Source of the DNA: a virus
Reading direction: 5' to 3' (one strand)
DNA length: 64,000 bases
IMG/VR virus record: IMGVR_UViG_3300032246_001438
Location: 1 to 64,000 of that record
The notes beneath the pieces are model-generated. The model made no database searches and had not been told where the DNA came from. It worked only from the letters and a program-made list of their open reading frames with translations. Shown piece after piece: positions 54,854-63,863 of this stretch (the stretch's first letter is position 1; every line of letters starts with the position of its first letter). The translations under genes were made by a program, and so were the position numbers.

Positions 54854-57639
54854 TGGCACGTTACGGTCTTGATTACTATAGCTCGCCGTCGTTTCCTTTA
54901 AGTTACTACGGTACAGATAGCCCAATTGCGTTTGACGCATCCCCGTTTAAAGCGCTGTCCTCTGGGTACAAACAGATTACTTTAAGCTGGAACAGCCCTT
55001 ACGGAGCATGGGCAAAGTTAAGACTAGTTAGAAACCCCTTTGGATACCCTGTTAACTCAACTGACGGGGAAATTATCTTTACTACTACTAGAGGTAAAGA
55101 CCCCCTTACTTATACCGATAACGTAGGTAAGAATAAAGCACGTTTCTATTACTATTCAATTTTTGTATTAGACCAGGTTCAGCTTCAATGGGTGCTTGCT
55201 GGTCAAGTGACAGGATTAGCTGTAGAAAACTTTAATACTCAAAACCTTATGTATGACTATATGCCAAGAATTTATAAACTTACTACACCGTATACGGCAA
55301 GTATTGCTGGAGATAATGAAAAATTAAGAAGTTTTTTAAATGTTTTTGGTTTTGAATTTGATTATATAAGAACTCTTATTAAATTAATTACAAATCGATA
55401 TGACTTTGAAAATGCTTCTGGAACTTTAATTCCATTAATGCTTGAACAGTTCGGTATTAACTATGAACCAGAGATTGGCTATCAACAAAATAGAGTTTTA
55501 ATTCGTGACGCTATTCAACTTCAAACTGAAAAGGGAAGCACTGCGGGTATTAGAGAATACCTGTCTGCTTTCAGTGGATGGTCTGTGGTGTCTCCCGTTG
55601 AAGGTACGCCTAATCCTAGCGTTGAAGGTCTTACAGTAAGTCACAACTTAATGCTTGATTACAACGATTCCTCATTTGAAGAAGGTATTGGTAACTGGAC
55701 ATCCCCAGATTCAAGCGCTCAGCTGCTTCAATTAAAAAAGCAAGACATACTTAAGTTCTCTATCTCTAGTAATAACGCCAACTTATTTTTAGGAGCTCAC
55801 AACTATAAAGCTGGGGATAAAATATTTATCAGCGGTTCTAAGCTTCCTATTTTTAATGAGGTTGTAACAGCTAAAACTATTACTGTAGTAGATGCAACTT
55901 CAGTTGGTTATTCTTTGACAGCAGCAGACCTTACTCAACGCTCTGCTTTTAATACAGATACTAATGCGTACGCAAAAATTACTCCAGTGCCAGCACCTTG
56001 GGCTGAGTCAACGGCGCCTCTTCTTTATCCTAATAAACAAAATGCTTTTTTAAGTGTTGCAAATGCTGGCAGTTCTACTAATGAAGTAACTTTTTCTTGT
56101 GGTATAACAGCTCCAGTAACTAAAGGAATTCCAGTTAAGACTGGTAAGAACTATACTTTTAGTATCTACTCTGCAGCAAGCTCTACCTCTAGAACCTTAA
56201 CTGCAAATATTAAATGGTATGACAGATTTGGTGTTTTAATGAAGACTACAACTGGAGACCCTGTTACAAACAGCGTTGGTACGTTTGGGGCTAGAGCAAC
56301 AGTTACAGATTTATCTCCAACTAACTTAACACTTAACAGTTTTAATAGCACAGCTGGTACAGGCTATGTTGATGGAACATATAATAACGTTCCATTGACT
56401 TATGTATCTGGTAAGCAATTTACAATTGCTCCAAGAGGCTCTTTTACAGTTTACCTGGGCGCAGTTCTTTCTTTAACAATCACAAATGGTGGAGCTGGAG
56501 CAGATACAACAACCATTCTTTCTGTTGCTAACTCTTCTTTGGGCGGTACGGGTTCTGGATTCCAAGTGACCGTTCAACGATGTCAAGAATGTTACTACGC
56601 AGTTCCAGGAGTTACTGTTTCTAACGTAGGAAACCTAGCAAGCAATGAACGCCATTACTTTGATGCTGCTCAATTTGAACAATCAGCTACCGTTACTTCT
56701 TTTGATGAAGCTAGACAACTGCACGTAACTTTAAAAGCTAATCGCATTAATGAAATTCGTAACCCTCACTTTGTTGCGCCATACACACCTTGGAGTGCAA
56801 GCGCATCTACATTAAGTGTACGAACAGATGTTGCAGAACCAAACGTAGAGCTTTACAACTCAGTAGCAAGAGTAGCTGGTTCTGGAACTGGAACTATTGA
56901 ACTTTCTGTTATCCATACTTTTAAAGCTGGAGACCAGATTTATGTCACTGGATTAGGTTCTCCATTTGACGGTCTTAAAACTTTAACTAGCGTCTCTGAC
57001 TTTACCGTTAGCTTTGCTGCTAGTGGGACCGTTGCTAGCGCAGCTTCAACTGTAGGCGTTGTATGTAAAGGTGGGGATGCTTTAGTAATAACTTCCTCTG
57101 GTACTTCACAAGTTATTTTAAAATCATTTGTAACAACCGCTGACTTAATGGATATACACTATCCAGATACCACATACACATTTAGTCTTTATGCAAAGAC
57201 TGAACAGTCATCAGATGTTGTTATCCCATCTATTGTTTGGTATAACAGTGCCAAAACTATTATCTCTACCTCAACAAGCTCAAGTACGTTTATGCTTAAC
57301 ACTAATTGGTCTAGACCAAACGTCACAGCAATTGCCCCTAGTAACGCAGCGTATGCTGCTGTACAACTAACGTGGACTCCAGCAGCCACTGGTCATAAAC
57401 TAAATGTAGACACCGCCTTGTTTGAAAACTCTCCCTTTGTTCTTGATTTTTTTGATGGAAGTTCAGGGCCAGCTGCTACAAATGAACTGTTCTGGGAAGG
57501 CTCAACGCCCAACAATGCCCGTAGCCACTACTACAAGAACAGAGTTGCTATTCAAGAAAGACTTATCGGGGGTGCCCTTAAGTACTACCTACTAGCTGGC
57601 ACTACCTACGCGGTGTACTTGGCTCAACCAAAAACATAG
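54853..57639 (+). CDS. tail protein I-like baseplate protein with beta modules, 928 aa
   Basis: FN3-like N-terminal 120 residues. Residues 150-240 (KLRSFLNVFGFEFDYIRTLI, MLEQFGINYEPEIGY, LQTEKGSTAGIREYLSAFSG) match the gpI family that joins fibres to the wedge. The remainder holds beta and carbohydrate-binding-like modules, including AGDKIFISG and AGDQIYVTGLGSPFDG, two more copies of the shared beta module. Linked by TAATG to the J protein. Confidence 0.82.
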   Translation: MARYGLDYYSSPSFPLSYYGTDSPIAFDASPFKALSSGYKQITLSWNSPYGAWAKLRLVRNPFGYPVNSTDGEIIFTTTRGKDPLTYTDNVGKNKARFYYYSIFVLDQVQLQWVLAGQVTGLAVENFNTQNLMYDYMPRIYKLTTPYTASIAGDNEKLRSFLNVFGFEFDYIRTLIKLITNRYDFENASGTLIPLMLEQFGINYEPEIGYQQNRVLIRDAIQLQTEKGSTAGIREYLSAFSGWSVVSPVEGTPNPSVEGLTVSHNLMLDYNDSSFEEGIGNWTSPDSSAQLLQLKKQDILKFSISSNNANLFLGAHNYKAGDKIFISGSKLPIFNEVVTAKTITVVDATSVGYSLTAADLTQRSAFNTDTNAYAKITPVPAPWAESTAPLLYPNKQNAFLSVANAGSSTNEVTFSCGITAPVTKGIPVKTGKNYTFSIYSAASSTSRTLTANIKWYDRFGVLMKTTTGDPVTNSVGTFGARATVTDLSPTNLTLNSFNSTAGTGYVDGTYNNVPLTYVSGKQFTIAPRGSFTVYLGAVLSLTITNGGAGADTTTILSVANSSLGGTGSGFQVTVQRCQECYYAVPGVTVSNVGNLASNERHYFDAAQFEQSATVTSFDEARQLHVTLKANRINEIRNPHFVAPYTPWSASASTLSVRTDVAEPNVELYNSVARVAGSGTGTIELSVIHTFKAGDQIYVTGLGSPFDGLKTLTSVSDFTVSFAASGTVASAASTVGVVCKGGDALVITSSGTSQVILKSFVTTADLMDIHYPDTTYTFSLYAKTEQSSDVVIPSIVWYNSAKTIISTSTSSSTFMLNTNWSRPNVTAIAPSNAAYAAVQLTWTPAATGHKLNVDTALFENSPFVLDFFDGSSGPAATNELFWEGSTPNNARSHYYKNRVAIQERLIGGALKYYLLAGTTYAVYLAQPKT

Positions 57640-57651
57640 TAAGATATCCCC

Positions 57652-57933
57652 ATGGTTGAACTTGTACTCCTTGGATGCTTTACAGCTTTCCTACTAGCAA
57701 TCGTAGGCCCTCTTGTAGATGTACTAAGTATGTTTATTAGTGCCGTAGTATTAAATGCGGTTTCCTCAATTATCTTCTCCGCTATTGGTACTTGGTTAGT
57801 TGAAGCTTCAACTACTAAGGGGTTTATTCTCCATACCGTAGCTGGGGCTTTCCTTGGTTCGGCATTCTTAGCCTTAGCTGAAAGGGCTGCTACCTATAAA
57901 CCAGCAGTAATCAACAGCGCTAGACCAGAGTAA
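57652..57933 (+). CDS. small membrane protein, 93 aa
   Basis: Three hydrophobic helices (residues 3-30, 32-48 and 58-80; LVLLGCFTAFLLAIVGPLV, AVVLNAVSSIIFSAIG, ILHTVAGAFLGSAFLALA). Short hydrophilic tail. Could be a second holin or a membrane protein for replication-complex attachment. Role unproven. Confidence 0.65.
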   Translation: MVELVLLGCFTAFLLAIVGPLVDVLSMFISAVVLNAVSSIIFSAIGTWLVEASTTKGFILHTVAGAFLGSAFLALAERAATYKPAVINSARPE

Positions 57934-57973
57934 AAAATTGTGTAGTATAGGGCTCCCCTACAAGGAGGTCCCT

Positions 57974-58654
57974 ATGGACAAATACTATGTGTTAGTCGCT
58001 GGTAACGGCGAGACAAGCAGAGCCAACCTAGAGGCTCTTATGGAAGACCATTACTACGCTAATGGTTCTGATGGAACATTAGTTCTTTCATTTGATATAA
58101 AACCAAGTAAGACACAAGAGTTTGCAGCTCAGTTTGCTAAAGAAAAAAACAAGAACATCATTATGTTTTCTTCACAGGCTGCCGACTTTTCAGCGTTTCC
58201 AAATGCAAGCTTTCAACTATCTTCAAACCCCTTACATGATGCTGTAAAGATGATGTCGGGGGAAAAATCCTCTGCGTTTATTCTTTGGGACGATGAAGAC
58301 CAAGCATCAGCAAACGCTTTAGCTATCTGTAAAGAATCGGACATCCCGTGCTTTGACCTATCTGATGGGTTAACCCCTTTAACAGCTTCTAAAGGGCTAA
58401 AAGAAGTTAAGGAACCTACGTTCCCTGAAAAGGAAATCGTATCTAAAGAAGAAGAAGAGGATGAAGAAGAGGATGGCACGGAGGAAGAAGAAAGCGAAGA
58501 AGACGAAGATTTCGAAGATGAAGAAACAGACGATGCAGAAGAAGAGGCTTTGGATAATCTCTATTTCGGAGTCCAAGAAATAGCCCGTATCTTTGCTGCC
58601 GCTTTTGTTGAGGAAATTGAGGCTCGTAAGAAGGGCAAGGAAGAGCCTAAGTGA
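57974..58654 (+). CDS. acidic hypothetical protein, 226 aa
   Basis: Start 57974 is fixed by an ideal AAGGAGGT site. Residues 1-145 look like an alpha/beta (Rossmann-like) domain (YYVLVAGNGETS, TLVLSFDIKPS, NIIMFSSQAADF, SAFILWDDEDQASANALA). Then comes a 45-residue D/E-only run, followed by a helix. Actinophages encode similar acidic-tailed proteins before their replication genes. Function unknown; DNA mimicry is one possibility for the acidic run. Confidence 0.7.
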   Translation: MDKYYVLVAGNGETSRANLEALMEDHYYANGSDGTLVLSFDIKPSKTQEFAAQFAKEKNKNIIMFSSQAADFSAFPNASFQLSSNPLHDAVKMMSGEKSSAFILWDDEDQASANALAICKESDIPCFDLSDGLTPLTASKGLKEVKEPTFPEKEIVSKEEEEDEEEDGTEEEESEEDEDFEDEETDDAEEEALDNLYFGVQEIARIFAAAFVEEIEARKKGKEEPK

Positions 58655-59538
58655 TGTCTGCCAGAGCGTTAGGTGTGTTGCTACACCTGTCCACCCAAGG
58701 GTCTTCAGGAGGCGCCAAAGGCCTCTCAGAGGGCTTCAAAGAGGGACGTGAAGCATTCCAGTCCACCCTGACCGAACTTACCGCCCTGGGCTTTATAGAG
58801 ACAAAAACATACCGTCAAACCAACGGCACCTTTTGTCGACAAATTGTCGTTACCGATGCGGGTTTTCAGGAGCTGGTTAACCGAGTACGGGTTTCCAGTA
58901 CATCTATACCGCTGTCACCGCTGTATAGCCTATTAGCAGATTATTCTAATAGCCTAAATACAAATACAGTAAGAGCTACAAAATCCACGGACGAAGTCCG
59001 TGAAGAAGAATTTTCGAAAGTCGATATAGGAATAGGAGCCCACATGACATGGTTCGGAACGCCAATGGACCCCGACGACGTTGCCGATTTAAAAGCGAAG
59101 GACAAGGCGCGTAAACAAAAAGAGTACGAGGAGGCCAAGGCCGAGAAGGCTCAGAAGGCTTTTGTACACAGAGACAAGAAAGACCCTGCCAACTGGACTG
59201 TTAGCGATAGCGCGTCATACTTTGCCAGCCTTGTACCTGACCAGTGGAACATGCCACCATGGCGTATCCACCAGAGTCGTTTTATTATGGCGTTGAGTAC
59301 CTTTAGAAAGAATAACGATTCAGATGGGACTTTAGAGAAAGTTCTTATGGAACGTTTCTTTAGTAGTCTTACTCATGAACAGTCTTTAGATGACCCCGAA
59401 AAGCTGTGGAAACAATTTATCGTCCGCGCTCCTGGAATGTTTGCAGATGCTAAACGTGCAATGATTACAGATGATGATATGGTTACCGCCAAGATTAAAT
59501 ACAAGAGCTCAATGGAGAAGTTCAATGTTCAAGACTGA
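58654..59538 (+). CDS. replication-associated winged-helix protein, 294 aa
   Basis: ATG 58654 overlaps the previous stop (GTGATG). Residues 1-75 form a winged-helix fold (ARALGVLLHLSTQG, REAFQSTLTELTALGFIETK, RQIVVTDAGF), then a linker and a helical C-terminal domain (SASYFASLVPDQWNMPPW, HQSRFIMALSTFRK). It lies before the DnaC-like loader and probably binds the origin or the loader, as DnaD/O-type proteins do. Confidence 0.65.
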   Translation: MSARALGVLLHLSTQGSSGGAKGLSEGFKEGREAFQSTLTELTALGFIETKTYRQTNGTFCRQIVVTDAGFQELVNRVRVSSTSIPLSPLYSLLADYSNSLNTNTVRATKSTDEVREEEFSKVDIGIGAHMTWFGTPMDPDDVADLKAKDKARKQKEYEEAKAEKAQKAFVHRDKKDPANWTVSDSASYFASLVPDQWNMPPWRIHQSRFIMALSTFRKNNDSDGTLEKVLMERFFSSLTHEQSLDDPEKLWKQFIVRAPGMFADAKRAMITDDDMVTAKIKYKSSMEKFNVQD

Positions 59539-60214
59539 TGAATTAAAACTTGGTAGGGCTGCTTGGATTAAGGTTGCTGGCATTCCTTCATCTTTAATTG
59601 GTTGGACCTTAGATGATTGCACAGCCACTGACCCGCAAGACATTCAAACAATCCGTACTTGGATTAACGCTGTTGGTAAAAATAAAATTATTAAAGCTGA
59701 TGGTGTTCGAAGCAGTGGTCAGGGGTTACTCCTATATGGAAAGCCAGGCCACGGTAAGACAACCCTTGCCATCTCTATCATTCAAGAGATGATTACTACC
59801 CTTCCTATTGACTCATTCGCGCCATCAAAAAACATGCCTTTAGTAAGGCCTTGTTACTTTTCCACATTTAATCAGGTCCTAGACCTTAAAAGTTCTATGA
59901 TGGATGGGGCGACAGACGCAGAGGAGACCCTTTATTATGGGATGTTAGGTGAGTGTGAAAACGATGCCTATAACATACGAGTACTAGTTATAGATGATTT
60001 AGGCAAAGAACACGCAGGCCTTACTGGGTGGCAGAAGAACATGTTTCATCATGTTCTTCGCACCCGAGTAAATAATGGACTACCGACCATTGTTACCACT
60101 AACATTCCTCTTGAAGGATGGGCAGCGTTATACGGAGATTCGACAGCAAGCTATGCAGTCGAAGCGTTTGGTTACATGCCAATTATTTCAACAGAGGGAG
60201 ATATGCGTAAATGA
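59525..60214 (+). CDS. DnaC-like helicase-loader ATPase, 229 aa
   Basis: Start 59525 overlaps the previous gene by 14 bases. Walker A GKPGHGKTT (72-80), Walker B VLVIDDLGKE (153-162) and sensor TIVTTNIPL near residue 195 define an AAA+ loader. It should place the DnaB-like helicase on DNA. In order with helicase and primase. Confidence 0.86.
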   Translation: MFKTDELKLGRAAWIKVAGIPSSLIGWTLDDCTATDPQDIQTIRTWINAVGKNKIIKADGVRSSGQGLLLYGKPGHGKTTLAISIIQEMITTLPIDSFAPSKNMPLVRPCYFSTFNQVLDLKSSMMDGATDAEETLYYGMLGECENDAYNIRVLVIDDLGKEHAGLTGWQKNMFHHVLRTRVNNGLPTIVTTNIPLEGWAALYGDSTASYAVEAFGYMPIISTEGDMRK

Positions 60215-60528
60215 AAGAGAACATAGTGTCAAGTGACTCTCGTTTAGTTCAGGTGTTTCTTAGCCAACAGCAAACCCCTGGGCCAGGTATCTACGAGGTA
60301 TCTGTTGAAAAAGATAGTGATTCACTAAGTTGCACCTGTCCAGGATTTAGAGGACGAGCAACCTGTAAGCATGTTCGTTTTGTTAAAGCACGAATTGATA
60401 ACAACAAAGGTAACTATCCATTAGAGATATCTAGTCGGGCAACTAAAGACGACGCCGAAAAAGCTCGACAATCAAACATTGATTTTCGAGAGTTTGTTAT
60501 TAAGTTCGGTAAGATAGAAGTTTTTTAA
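60211..60528 (+). CDS. SWIM zinc-finger protein, 105 aa
   Basis: C41-x-C43...C52-x-H54 (SCTCPGFRGRATCKH) is a SWIM finger, which binds DNA or proteins. Such short SWIM proteins sit among replication genes of actinophages. ATGA-coupled to the loader. Confidence 0.82.
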   Translation: MKENIVSSDSRLVQVFLSQQQTPGPGIYEVSVEKDSDSLSCTCPGFRGRATCKHVRFVKARIDNNKGNYPLEISSRATKDDAEKARQSNIDFREFVIKFGKIEVF

Positions 60529-60531
60529 CCC

Positions 60532-60939
60532 GTGAAAAACGGGGATATTAGTAATGAGCTTCCAAAACGCTACCTCATTACTACGGATATATTTTTAGAA
60601 ATAAATATAACTGTAAAGAAAATCGCTAAACTTTTTCCAGTACCAAAAGTCGACAAAAAGTTTAGAAGAGATGTCTTAAGCTTTCTATATTTGTTTACTA
60701 CTAAAGCTGGCGTGACATTAGAGGTTGTCTCATTTGATTTATCAGATGATGAGCTATCTAAGGTTATGGATACACTTGACAACATGGGTACTAATCCGTT
60801 TAGATACTTTTCATCATACGAGTCGGTCAATCATTTGGTTTCAGAACTTCCCTACAGGCCCGAGGTTCTTGGAGTTGTTGATGTAGACTCTAGGCTACTT
60901 CGATACGGGCACTGGGGGAAGGACTTCAAAGGTTTATGA
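60532..60939 (+). CDS. hypothetical protein in the replication block, 135 aa
   Basis: GTG start. Alpha/beta pattern (RYLITTDIFLEI, LSFLYLFTTKAGVTLEVVSF, LSKVMDTLDNMG, VLGVVDVDSRLLRYG) resembling a small Rossmann-like domain. No motif I can name. Overlaps the helicase start by 4 bases. Confidence 0.6.
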   Translation: MKNGDISNELPKRYLITTDIFLEINITVKKIAKLFPVPKVDKKFRRDVLSFLYLFTTKAGVTLEVVSFDLSDDELSKVMDTLDNMGTNPFRYFSSYESVNHLVSELPYRPEVLGVVDVDSRLLRYGHWGKDFKGL

Positions 60940-62168
60940 ACAACGAAAGTAAATTATTAAGTAAAGTCTTACATGACCGCGATGTTGCTCCCCTATTTGA
61001 TAGAGGCGTACAAGACACTTGGTTTGTAGACCCTACTAACAAACGTATCTGGGAGTTTACTCGCCAGCATTTTTTTAATTATGCAGAGGTACCGAGCCTT
61101 GATGTCATAAAAGAAAACTTCCCCAACTATGTACCAGCAGCTGTATCAGACTCTGTTGAGTACTTAATTGATGCAGTTGTTGCTACTCGTAGAAAAGCCA
61201 ACACTATTGGGATGGTGCAAAGCGCTATCAGTGCTTTGGAAAAAGAACAAAACCATGAGCAAGCTATTCTTAATATTCAAAGCGGTTTAATAAAGTTAGA
61301 AGAAGACGGCCTAAGTAAGACTAACGATTTAGATTTAACATCAGAAGCTACCAAGCGTTTTGATGAGTATGAGTGGCGCAAGAACAACCCAGGGTTACTT
61401 GGAGTTCCGACTGGTTTTCCAACTATTGACATAGCAACTGGTGGTTTACAGAACGGTCAGTTGATTGTTATTGTTGCTCCACCTAAAACTGGTAAGTCAA
61501 CCCTTGCTTTGCAGATTGCACAGAACGTTCACATGACTGATAAGAAAGTAATGTTTCAGTCATTTGAGATGAGCAACCATGAACAGCTCACTCGTTACGA
61601 TGCTCAAAAAGCTCGCGTATCACATAACCGATTGATTAATGGAAAGCTTACCCCCGAAGAAGAGACTCGATACAAGAGAGTGCTTCAAGGAATTGAAGGC
61701 ATGCGTGAAAGATTCTGGTTAGTAGATTCGGCTGCTGGTTCAACCGTCACTGGCATTACAAGTAAGATTCAAGTACTGCATCCTGATGTTGTTTTTATTG
61801 ATGGTACTTATCTCATGATTGATGAGCAGTCAGGCGAGGCTAACACTCCACAGGCCATTACTAACATCACTCGTTCTTTAAAACGTATGGCACAGAAATT
61901 TAAAGTTCCTGTCGTTATCTCTACTCAGGCTTTAAATTGGAAAATGAAAAAGGGGCAGTTAACCGCTGACTCTATTGGTTACTCATCTTCTTTCCATCAA
62001 GACGCTGATGTTATCTTTGGTCTTCAAAGAATTGATGATGCTATTGACGACATGCGTATGCTAAAGATTCTTGATTCCCGTAACTCAGGGCGTTCAGAGG
62101 TTGCCCTTAACTGGGATTGGAACACTGGACAGTTCCGTGAGATGGAAGGCGATGACTGGCAGGTATGA
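60936..62168 (+). CDS. DnaB-like replicative helicase, 410 aa
   Basis: N-terminal helical domain (1-130), linker, then the RecA-fold: GVPTGFPTIDIATGGL, Walker A APPKTGKST (181-189), Walker B VVFIDGTYLM and the later STQALNWKMKKGQ and DSRNSGR motifs. Unwinds DNA at the fork. ATGA-coupled to the primase gene. Confidence 0.92.
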   Translation: MNNESKLLSKVLHDRDVAPLFDRGVQDTWFVDPTNKRIWEFTRQHFFNYAEVPSLDVIKENFPNYVPAAVSDSVEYLIDAVVATRRKANTIGMVQSAISALEKEQNHEQAILNIQSGLIKLEEDGLSKTNDLDLTSEATKRFDEYEWRKNNPGLLGVPTGFPTIDIATGGLQNGQLIVIVAPPKTGKSTLALQIAQNVHMTDKKVMFQSFEMSNHEQLTRYDAQKARVSHNRLINGKLTPEEETRYKRVLQGIEGMRERFWLVDSAAGSTVTGITSKIQVLHPDVVFIDGTYLMIDEQSGEANTPQAITNITRSLKRMAQKFKVPVVISTQALNWKMKKGQLTADSIGYSSSFHQDADVIFGLQRIDDAIDDMRMLKILDSRNSGRSEVALNWDWNTGQFREMEGDDWQV

Positions 62169-63094
62169 CAGTAGATGAGATGCAGGATACGTTATACAGA
62201 TTAGGTGTTGAGGTTGTATCTGTTCGTGGGTATGAGATTCAATGTTATTGCCCTGTTCACAAGTTAATAAAGGGAGTCGAAGATAGAAATCCGTCTTTCT
62301 GGATTAATGCTGACACTGGTGCAAACCTTTGTTTTTCATGTGGTCACAAAGGCGCCTTAACAACTTTAGTCTCTATGATTCAAGGCTCTGACTATGAAGC
62401 TGCAAAAGCTTTTATTACATCAGGTGACGTTAACTTAACTAATTCATTACAGAGAGCTTTAAAACCTAAAGAGATATTTGAACAACCTACCTTTATTACA
62501 GAGTCAATGCTTTCTGCATTTGTTAAACCCCCACTTGACGCCCTTCAATCTCGTGGTCTTACCGCCTCCGCTGCAATCAAGCATGACCTTTTGTGGGATG
62601 AAAGACATTCTAATTGGATAACTGTTATTAGAGAACCGTCAACAGGTAAGCTGTTGGGATGGCAAGAGAAAGGGCATCGAGCACGGTACTTTAAAAATCA
62701 ACCTGTCGGTGTTCAAAAAAGTACAACTCTTTTTGGATACAACCAATACAAAGGGGGAACAATGATTGTTGTTGAGTCCCCATTGGATGTTGTGAGATTA
62801 GAGTCTGTAGGCATCACAGGAGGCGTAGCAACCTATGGTTCCGCCGTGTCGATGGTTCAGTTTAATTTAATACGCGGGGCTGAAAAAGTAGTCTTTGCAA
62901 TGGACAATGATGACTCAGGTAAGGGCTCCTCTTTAAGTTTATTAGCATTAGCTACTGAGATGGGGTTAGAGTGTTGGTTCTTTAACTATGCAGACACTGG
63001 TATGAAAGATGTTGGCGGTATGAGCAAAGCTGAGATAGAGTGGGGTTTAGATAACGCTAAGCATTGCGTTCACGGAGCAAAGGCTATCGCATGA
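62165..63094 (+). CDS. DnaG-like primase, 309 aa
   Basis: Zinc site C29, H32, C56, C59 (CYCPVH...LCFSCGHKG), then a TOPRIM domain with MIVVESPLDVVRLESVG (catalytic Glu) and VVFAMDNDDSGKGSS (DxD). Makes RNA primers. Short relative to bacterial DnaG, as is common in phages. Confidence 0.9.
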   Translation: MTVDEMQDTLYRLGVEVVSVRGYEIQCYCPVHKLIKGVEDRNPSFWINADTGANLCFSCGHKGALTTLVSMIQGSDYEAAKAFITSGDVNLTNSLQRALKPKEIFEQPTFITESMLSAFVKPPLDALQSRGLTASAAIKHDLLWDERHSNWITVIREPSTGKLLGWQEKGHRARYFKNQPVGVQKSTTLFGYNQYKGGTMIVVESPLDVVRLESVGITGGVATYGSAVSMVQFNLIRGAEKVVFAMDNDDSGKGSSLSLLALATEMGLECWFFNYADTGMKDVGGMSKAEIEWGLDNAKHCVHGAKAIA

Positions 63095-63630
63095 TTATTG
63101 GACTAACTGGATACGCACAGTCGGGTAAAGATACTGTAGCTAATATCCTTGTAGAGAATTACGGTTACCAACGAGTCGCTTTTGCTGACCCCATACGTGA
63201 CCTGTTATATGAAACTAATCCGATGCTCAAAGAAGGTTATAGAGTTCAAGGGTTGGTAGATGTATACGGGTGGGACAGAGTTAAGGTTGACTACCCCGAG
63301 GCTCGTGACCTTCTTCAAAGGCTCGGAGTTGGTGCCCGTAAAACTTTTGGTGACATGTTTTGGGTAAAGCATGCGTTAAGTGGTCTTCAGTTATTTGGAG
63401 AGGTTAACTATGTTATTACTGATGTTAGGTATCCAAATGAAGCTAAGGCTATTAGAGATTACGACAACGCACAGATTTGGCGTATAAAACGTTCAGGCGT
63501 TTTAGCGGTAAATGCTCACAACTCAGAGTCCGCGATGGACGGGGAAAAAGTTGACCAAATATTTATGAACAACGGTACCCTTGATGACCTTAAAGTTCTT
63601 ATACAAACTAGGATGCGAGCTTATATCTAA
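63091..63630 (+). CDS. deoxynucleoside monophosphate kinase, 179 aa
   Basis: Start 63091 overlaps the primase stop. P-loop GLTGYAQSGKDTVANIL (4-20), VAFADPIRDLLY, and the LID-like DVRYPNEAKAI match phage dNMP kinases. Supplies dNDPs for replication. Confidence 0.85.
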   Translation: MIIGLTGYAQSGKDTVANILVENYGYQRVAFADPIRDLLYETNPMLKEGYRVQGLVDVYGWDRVKVDYPEARDLLQRLGVGARKTFGDMFWVKHALSGLQLFGEVNYVITDVRYPNEAKAIRDYDNAQIWRIKRSGVLAVNAHNSESAMDGEKVDQIFMNNGTLDDLKVLIQTRMRAYI

Positions 63631-63863
63631 TGCAATATTGGTCTTGGATACTAGCCGTTATAGGTGTGTCAGGTATTTACTTTGTAGGTCGTAAGACTAT
63701 ATGGGGTTGGCTAGTCCTTCTGTTTAACGAGTGCCTATGGATTACATATGCCCTTATGACTGACCAGTACGGGTTTATATTCTCCGCTCTTGCCTACGCT
63801 CTTGTTTATATTAGGTCTTACATCCACTGGTCTAAAGACAGAGTTAACGAGATTCCTCTGTGA
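63630..63863 (+). CDS. small three-helix membrane protein, 77 aa
   Basis: Three transmembrane helices (SWILAVIGVSGIYFVG; GWLVLLFNECLWITYALM; YGFIFSALAYALVYI) and a charged tail. Linked by TAATG to the kinase. Similar small membrane proteins occur near replication genes in actinophages. Function unknown. Confidence 0.65.
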   Translation: MQYWSWILAVIGVSGIYFVGRKTIWGWLVLLFNECLWITYALMTDQYGFIFSALAYALVYIRSYIHWSKDRVNEIPL

